A stretch of 36,289 nt of DNA from an uncultured Solobacterium sp. (GTDB lineage: Bacteria; Bacillota_I; Bacilli_A; Erysipelotrichales; Erysipelotrichaceae): NCBI GenBank assembly GCA_900543035.1, contig UQPV01000027.1:1-36289 (forward strand), written 5' to 3'. The notes under the pieces were generated by a model. The model made no database searches. It was not told where the DNA came from and saw only the letters and a program-made list of their open reading frames with translations. Both the position numbers and the translations under genes were made by a program. This document shows, piece after piece, positions 33,296-36,289 of the stretch. Positions within the stretch are counted from its first letter, which is position 1. Each line of letters begins with the position of its first letter.

Positions 33296-33301
33296 AGTAT
33301 A
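33296..33301 (-). promoter_or_regulatory. -10 box of the HIRAN operon
   Basis: TATACT on the minus strand. The matching -35 region (33319-33324) is non-consensus and lies inside the palindrome at 33311-33330. Confidence 0.6.
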
Positions 33302-33310
33302 CCAGACGCG

Positions 33311-33330
33311 ATGGTCAAAATGTTGACCAT
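33311..33330. promoter_or_regulatory. Palindromic operator candidate between the HIRAN operon and the WYL gene
   Basis: ATGGTCAA-AATG-TTGACCAT: perfect 8-bp arms, 20 bp in all. It covers the -35 region of the HIRAN promoter and lies upstream of the WYL gene -10. The WYL regulator is the likely ligand-responsive binder. Confidence 0.65.
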
Positions 33331-33358
33331 GCGGACAAAATCTTTGCCGTTCCCGTGA

Positions 33359-33364
33359 TATAAT
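33359..33364 (+). promoter_or_regulatory. -10 box of the WYL gene
   Basis: TATAAT at 33359-33364; the ATG is at 33382, so the leader is about 11 nt and has no Shine-Dalgarno site. No clear -35 box. Confidence 0.55.
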
Positions 33365-33381
33365 GGCCATGGTGATCGATC

Positions 33382-34347
33382 ATGGAAAACAGCCGCACCG
33401 CCGTTCTCTCGTTATATCATATCCTTTGCCGGTTCAGCTCCCGCGCTCATCCGCTGAGCATGGAAGAGATCCGCGCCCTGCTGAAGCGGGAATGCGGGCT
33501 CAGCCTTACCCGGACGACGCTGCGCAGCTATCTGCAGGCGCTGGAAGAATACGGCATACACATCGCCAAAGCGCCTGGCGGACGATACCTCGCCGCGCGT
33601 CAGTTCGAAGAAAGCGAGGTCCATCTGCTCAGCAATGCGGTCCATTCTGCACACTTCATCTCTTCGGCGCAGTCAGAATCGCTGATCCGCAAGCTGCTGG
33701 CCACACAGAGCCGCGACTTTGAGCAGCAGTTTCATGAAAGCGTGCATCTGGAGAACCGCCGCAAGATCAACAGCCCCGCGCTCTTATCCAACATCGAGAC
33801 GCTGCTTTCTGCCATTCAGCAGCGCAAGGCCGTCACGTTCACCTACCTGCATTATGATCTGCGCAAGCAGCTGGTCCCCAAGCGGCAGAGACCCTATCAT
33901 GTCTATCCTTATTTCATGGTCATGGAAAATGACAATGTCTACCTGTTGTGCAAAAGCCCCGCTCATCTTACACATTTTGCCCATTACCGCGTGGACAAGA
34001 TCGCCGACATCCAGGTGGACACAGAGACGATCCCGCCGCTGGACACCGACATGGATCCTTACCGATATACGGCTCAGCGCAAATTCATGTACAGCGACGC
34101 GCTCGATACGATCACGCTGCGATGTCACTATCGCATGCTCGATGATCTCATCGATCAGTTCGGCAGTGCCCTGAGCCTCGTTCCCGCGGACGAAACACAT
34201 TTTATCGCGTACCTGCGCGCATCCCGCCAGGGCATCGTCTATCTCGCCTTGCAATACGCGCGTTACTGCGAGATCGTGCAGCCTGCCGACCTGCGCCAGG
34301 AAATCATTTCGATCCTGCAGGATACGCTGAAACGCTATGAACGCTAA
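33382..34347 (+). CDS. WYL-domain transcriptional regulator
   Basis: A 321-residue regulator. Residues 1-70 form a winged helix-turn-helix (LSMEEIRALLKRECGLSLTRTTLRSYLQALEEYGI). The WYL ligand domain runs from about 130 to 240 and includes AVTFTYLHYDLRKQ, PYHVYPYFMVMENDNVYLL (equivalent of the W-Y-L strand) and HYRVDKIADIQV. The C-terminal extension (about 250-320) is the usual WCX region. WYL regulators often respond to nucleotides or ssDNA and control defence or repair genes. It is divergent from the HIRAN/PemK-like/MGMT-like operon with a shared palindrome, so it is probably that operon's regulator. Confidence 0.88.
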   Translation: MENSRTAVLSLYHILCRFSSRAHPLSMEEIRALLKRECGLSLTRTTLRSYLQALEEYGIHIAKAPGGRYLAARQFEESEVHLLSNAVHSAHFISSAQSESLIRKLLATQSRDFEQQFHESVHLENRRKINSPALLSNIETLLSAIQQRKAVTFTYLHYDLRKQLVPKRQRPYHVYPYFMVMENDNVYLLCKSPAHLTHFAHYRVDKIADIQVDTETIPPLDTDMDPYRYTAQRKFMYSDALDTITLRCHYRMLDDLIDQFGSALSLVPADETHFIAYLRASRQGIVYLALQYARYCEIVQPADLRQEIISILQDTLKRYER

Positions 34348-34375
34348 AACAGGCATGGGCTCCCGTGCCTGTTTT
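34346..34375. terminator. Terminator between WYL and vWA genes
   Basis: AAAACAGGCATGGG / CCCGTGCCTGTTTT, 14-bp stem with one G-U pair and loop CT; T-rich on both strands. Confidence 0.85.
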
Positions 34376-34379
34376 CCAT

Positions 34380-35027
34380 TCAGCCTCTGCGGCGCTGATC
34401 GCGCTCGATCTCCGCTTTCCAGCAAGATCCATCCAGCTCCTCGCATGCACGCAGGCATTTCATCGCCTTGCTGACACAGCGGAAATTGATCTCGATGCCC
34501 TCGCTGTCATTGATGAAGGAAGCCGTCCGTTCAGGGGCGATGCCCAGCCGGCCTGCTTCTTTCACCGCGTCCATATTGGCGCCCAGAAACAGGAATTCCC
34601 AGCCATGGCCTTCCTTTTCCTGTTCGATCAGCCGCTGCAGCTGCGCATAGGTCCAGCGGGTGCTGGCATTTTCCAGCCCATCCGTCATGATGACGAACAT
34701 CACCCGATCGGCACGCTGATGCGGCAGGGAGCAGCGCTGCTGATGGATCATCATCTCAATGGCGCCGCCCAGCGCGTCCAGCAATGCGGTGCTTCCTCCG
34801 CTGGCCACATCCTCTGCCCTCATCTCATGCATGGCATCGATCGGCACATGCGCATGCAGCACCTCCGTCTGATGGTTGAACAATACCGTCGTCACGAAGA
34901 CCTTGCCTTTTCCGTTCTTCTGTTCTTCCAGCACACGGTTGAATCCGCCGGCCGTATCACTTTCCAGCCCATACATGGACCCGCTGCGGTCCAAGACGAA
35001 CACCAGTTCACAGATCTCGTTTTTCAT
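34380..35027 (-). CDS. vWA-domain (TerY-like) protein
   Basis: A 215-residue von Willebrand factor A protein with no signal peptide, so cytosolic. The MIDAS metal site is DRSGSM at residues 13-18, with the matching threonine in GGSTALLDALGG and aspartate in IMTDGLENAS. The C-terminal part contains GWEFLFLGANMDAVKEAGRLGI, characteristic of a stand-alone vWA subfamily seen next to macro-domain genes. It probably acts as a metal-dependent protein-binding scaffold. ATG at 35027 is chosen as AAGG is 9 nt upstream; ATG 35036 is too close to it. A TATACT box (35058-35063) may give it its own promoter besides read-through from the macro gene. Confidence 0.87.
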   Translation of the reverse strand: MKNEICELVFVLDRSGSMYGLESDTAGGFNRVLEEQKNGKGKVFVTTVLFNHQTEVLHAHVPIDAMHEMRAEDVASGGSTALLDALGGAIEMMIHQQRCSLPHQRADRVMFVIMTDGLENASTRWTYAQLQRLIEQEKEGHGWEFLFLGANMDAVKEAGRLGIAPERTASFINDSEGIEINFRCVSKAMKCLRACEELDGSCWKAEIERDQRRRG

Positions 35028-35096
35028 CTCGCTCATCCTTTCTCTGTTTATGAGCCCAGTATAACGAAAAGATGAAGCGGCATGGTCGCCTGTGAG

Positions 35097-35114
35097 GGGA
35101 CAGATCACTGTCCC
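35097..35114 (-). terminator. Hairpin at the end of the macro-HTH gene
   Basis: GGGACAG / CTGTCCC, 7-bp stem with 4-nt loop overlapping the macro-HTH stop codon (35105-35107). No T-tract follows, so it may instead protect RNA or attenuate transcription. Confidence 0.45.
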
Positions 35115-36049
35115 AGCAAAGGCAGTCCGTAATGAAACAACATCTCATTGACCGCAAAGATATCATATTCTCCATGCTCGATGAAATAGCGGATGATGAG
35201 ATCGAAAGAAGAACATGGAGAAAAAGCATAGCCTGCCCGATTCATAAGATCCTCACATTCATCGATGCTCAGCCGCAGTGCGATGCACAGTGAGAGCACC
35301 GTGGCCTTTTTGGGCGTGTACTGAATGTCATTGCGGATCTTGGAAAAATGACGCCGGTCGAGATTGGCCCGATGATAGACCTCGGCATCTGTATATCCTT
35401 TCTCATCGATGAGCGAGAGCAGCCGCTGGGAGAATGTCTCCCGCTTTTGCGCGAGCAGCGCATCGAGCGTTTCTTTCTGTCCGGCCGGCTCCGGCGCATG
35501 CGCCTGTTCCTCTGCCATCATCAGCCATTTTACCCTCTGCGGCGCACCGCTGCTGTCCATCTGTTCATCTGCCTGCACCGCTTCATGTTTCTCGAGATAA
35601 GCAGCGACAGCCGCTTGACGCTCACCAGAAGGCGCAAGCAGATCCCGCTCTTCCAACACCAGATACACGCTCAGCTCTTCCTGCTGCACGACAGCGGTGA
35701 TGACGCTGCGCGCGATGCGGAATGCGTCCTCCTGAGCAGGCCTGGTGTTCCCGCTGGAAAGCAGCGGAAAAGCGATGGAGCGCAGATCGTTCTTCACGGC
35801 CAGCCGCAATGCGGAACGATACGCTTTTTTCAGCAGCTGTTCTCTCTTATATCTGTCATCGATCCATGCCGGGATGACCACGTGAATGATAGATGGTGCA
35901 GATGAGCCGATGCGTTTGCGCATGACCGCTTTGCCCGCCCTGCATGGCACAAGGCTGGCTTTGCGCAGCTGTCCGGTGCCAGCGGCAGGAATGACCACGG
36001 CATCCGTCCGCATGTCCGCGATATCCCCTCGAACCATCAAAAACGGCAT
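35105..36049 (-). CDS. Degenerate macro domain fused to helix-turn-helix-like region
   Basis: A 314-residue fusion. The first 145 residues follow the macro-domain pattern (LMVRGDIADMRTDAVVIPAAG at the start, AYRSALRLAVKNDLRSIAFPLLSSG, then QEDAFRIARSVI). However, the NAAN adenosine-ribose motif is PAAG and the GGGVDGAI loop is missing. The C-terminal 110 residues (LIDEKGYTDAEVYHRANLDRRHFSKI, then KKATVLSLCIALRLSIDECEDLMNRAGYAF) resemble a helix-turn-helix repressor-like fold with a tail. ATG at 36049 follows GGAAGGAG. It is 15 nt from the phosphoesterase gene. It may sense ADP-ribose-like ligands or have lost binding. Confidence 0.8.
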   Translation of the reverse strand: MPFLMVRGDIADMRTDAVVIPAAGTGQLRKASLVPCRAGKAVMRKRIGSSAPSIIHVVIPAWIDDRYKREQLLKKAYRSALRLAVKNDLRSIAFPLLSSGNTRPAQEDAFRIARSVITAVVQQEELSVYLVLEERDLLAPSGERQAAVAAYLEKHEAVQADEQMDSSGAPQRVKWLMMAEEQAHAPEPAGQKETLDALLAQKRETFSQRLLSLIDEKGYTDAEVYHRANLDRRHFSKIRNDIQYTPKKATVLSLCIALRLSIDECEDLMNRAGYAFSPCSSFDLIIRYFIEHGEYDIFAVNEMLFHYGLPLLGQ

Positions 36050-36064
36050 AACAACGCTCCTTCC

Positions 36065-36289
36065 TTATACATAAAAGGCCTTCATATTATCCAGGCACAG
36101 GCAGGCCAAGGCACCGCCTTCCATACAGGCTCCGCAGTCGATGAAGATATACTGGTTTTTCCAAAAGATCTCTGCTTTGCCGCTGATGAGCTGGGTCGGC
36201 GTATGCCCAACGACCATGTAGCAATCCGGATCATCGGTCCACGGGACGTTATGATCCGGACGGGTCCATACCAGCTCATTCAGATCGTA
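36065..36289 (-). CDS. Metallophosphoesterase, C-terminal part (5' end outside window)
   Basis: 75 codons of the end of a calcineurin-like metallophosphoesterase. VVGHTPTQ contains the metal-binding Gly-His motif, and YIFIDCGACMEGGALACLCLD is the usual last part of the PrpE/serine-threonine phosphatase group. The catalytic GDxHG and GNHD motifs must lie beyond base 36289. It is 15 nt before the macro-HTH gene on the same strand, so it is likely in one transcript with it. The substrate might be a nucleotide or a phosphoprotein. Confidence 0.8.
   Translation of the reverse strand, partial: YDLNELVWTRPDHNVPWTDDPDCYMVVGHTPTQLISGKAEIFWKNQYIFIDCGACMEGGALACLCLDNMKAFYV

Overview
The window looks like chromosomal DNA from a fairly GC-rich gut-type Firmicute, probably an Erysipelotrichia-like or Clostridia-like lineage. 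The assignment is inferred from AGGAGG ribosome sites, TTGACA/TATAAT promoters, CIRCE and cre-like sites, ECF transporter S components, lysine and FMN riboswitches, and a FIVAR-repeat surface beta-galactosidase. The species cannot be named from sequence alone. No rRNA, tRNA or CRISPR array was seen.

Bases 1-1206 are a piece of a Tn1549-like conjugative element: a large serine recombinase running off the left edge, a truncated VirD4/TraG coupling protein and a truncated PcfB-like gene. A 44-bp perfect palindrome joins this piece to the back half of a chromosomal ferredoxin-type aldo/keto reductase. A LysR regulator follows.

Bases 2632-7804 hold a minus-strand operon: a 74-aa small protein, a MATE exporter, a three-gene cystine-type amino-acid ABC transporter and a MalY/PatB-type C-S lyase. 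A similar small protein heads a second minus-strand operon (16445-18441: small protein, frameshifted Fe-S aldo/keto reductase, ECF S component). Both operons have the same 20-bp motif in the same register against their -35 boxes, so they probably form a regulon.

Bases 7799-11205 carry a zinc/cadmium-type P-ATPase divergent from an ArsR-AraC regulator pair. Bases 11212-13819 are a lysine-type ABC transporter behind a lysine riboswitch. htpG (13883-15805) has two CIRCE-like sites around its promoter. A GNAT acetyltransferase, a C_GCAxxG_C_C protein, a 41-aa ORF, a small membrane protein and a MacB-like ABC transporter follow. An FMN riboswitch controls ribU and a flavin-binding split-barrel protein (22427-23843).

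Bases 23859-29577 are an 1858-aa secreted GH2 enzyme with a cre-like site inside its promoter. It is divergent from a membrane glycerophosphodiester phosphodiesterase whose promoter predicts a leaderless mRNA.

The right end holds two little-described gene sets. One is HIRAN protein, PemK-like protein and MGMT-like protein, divergent from a WYL regulator across a shared palindrome (31661-34347). The other is a metallophosphoesterase, a degenerate macro domain fused to a helix-turn-helix region, and a vWA protein (34380-36289). These two sets and the shared-promoter regulon are the best candidates for undescribed biology.
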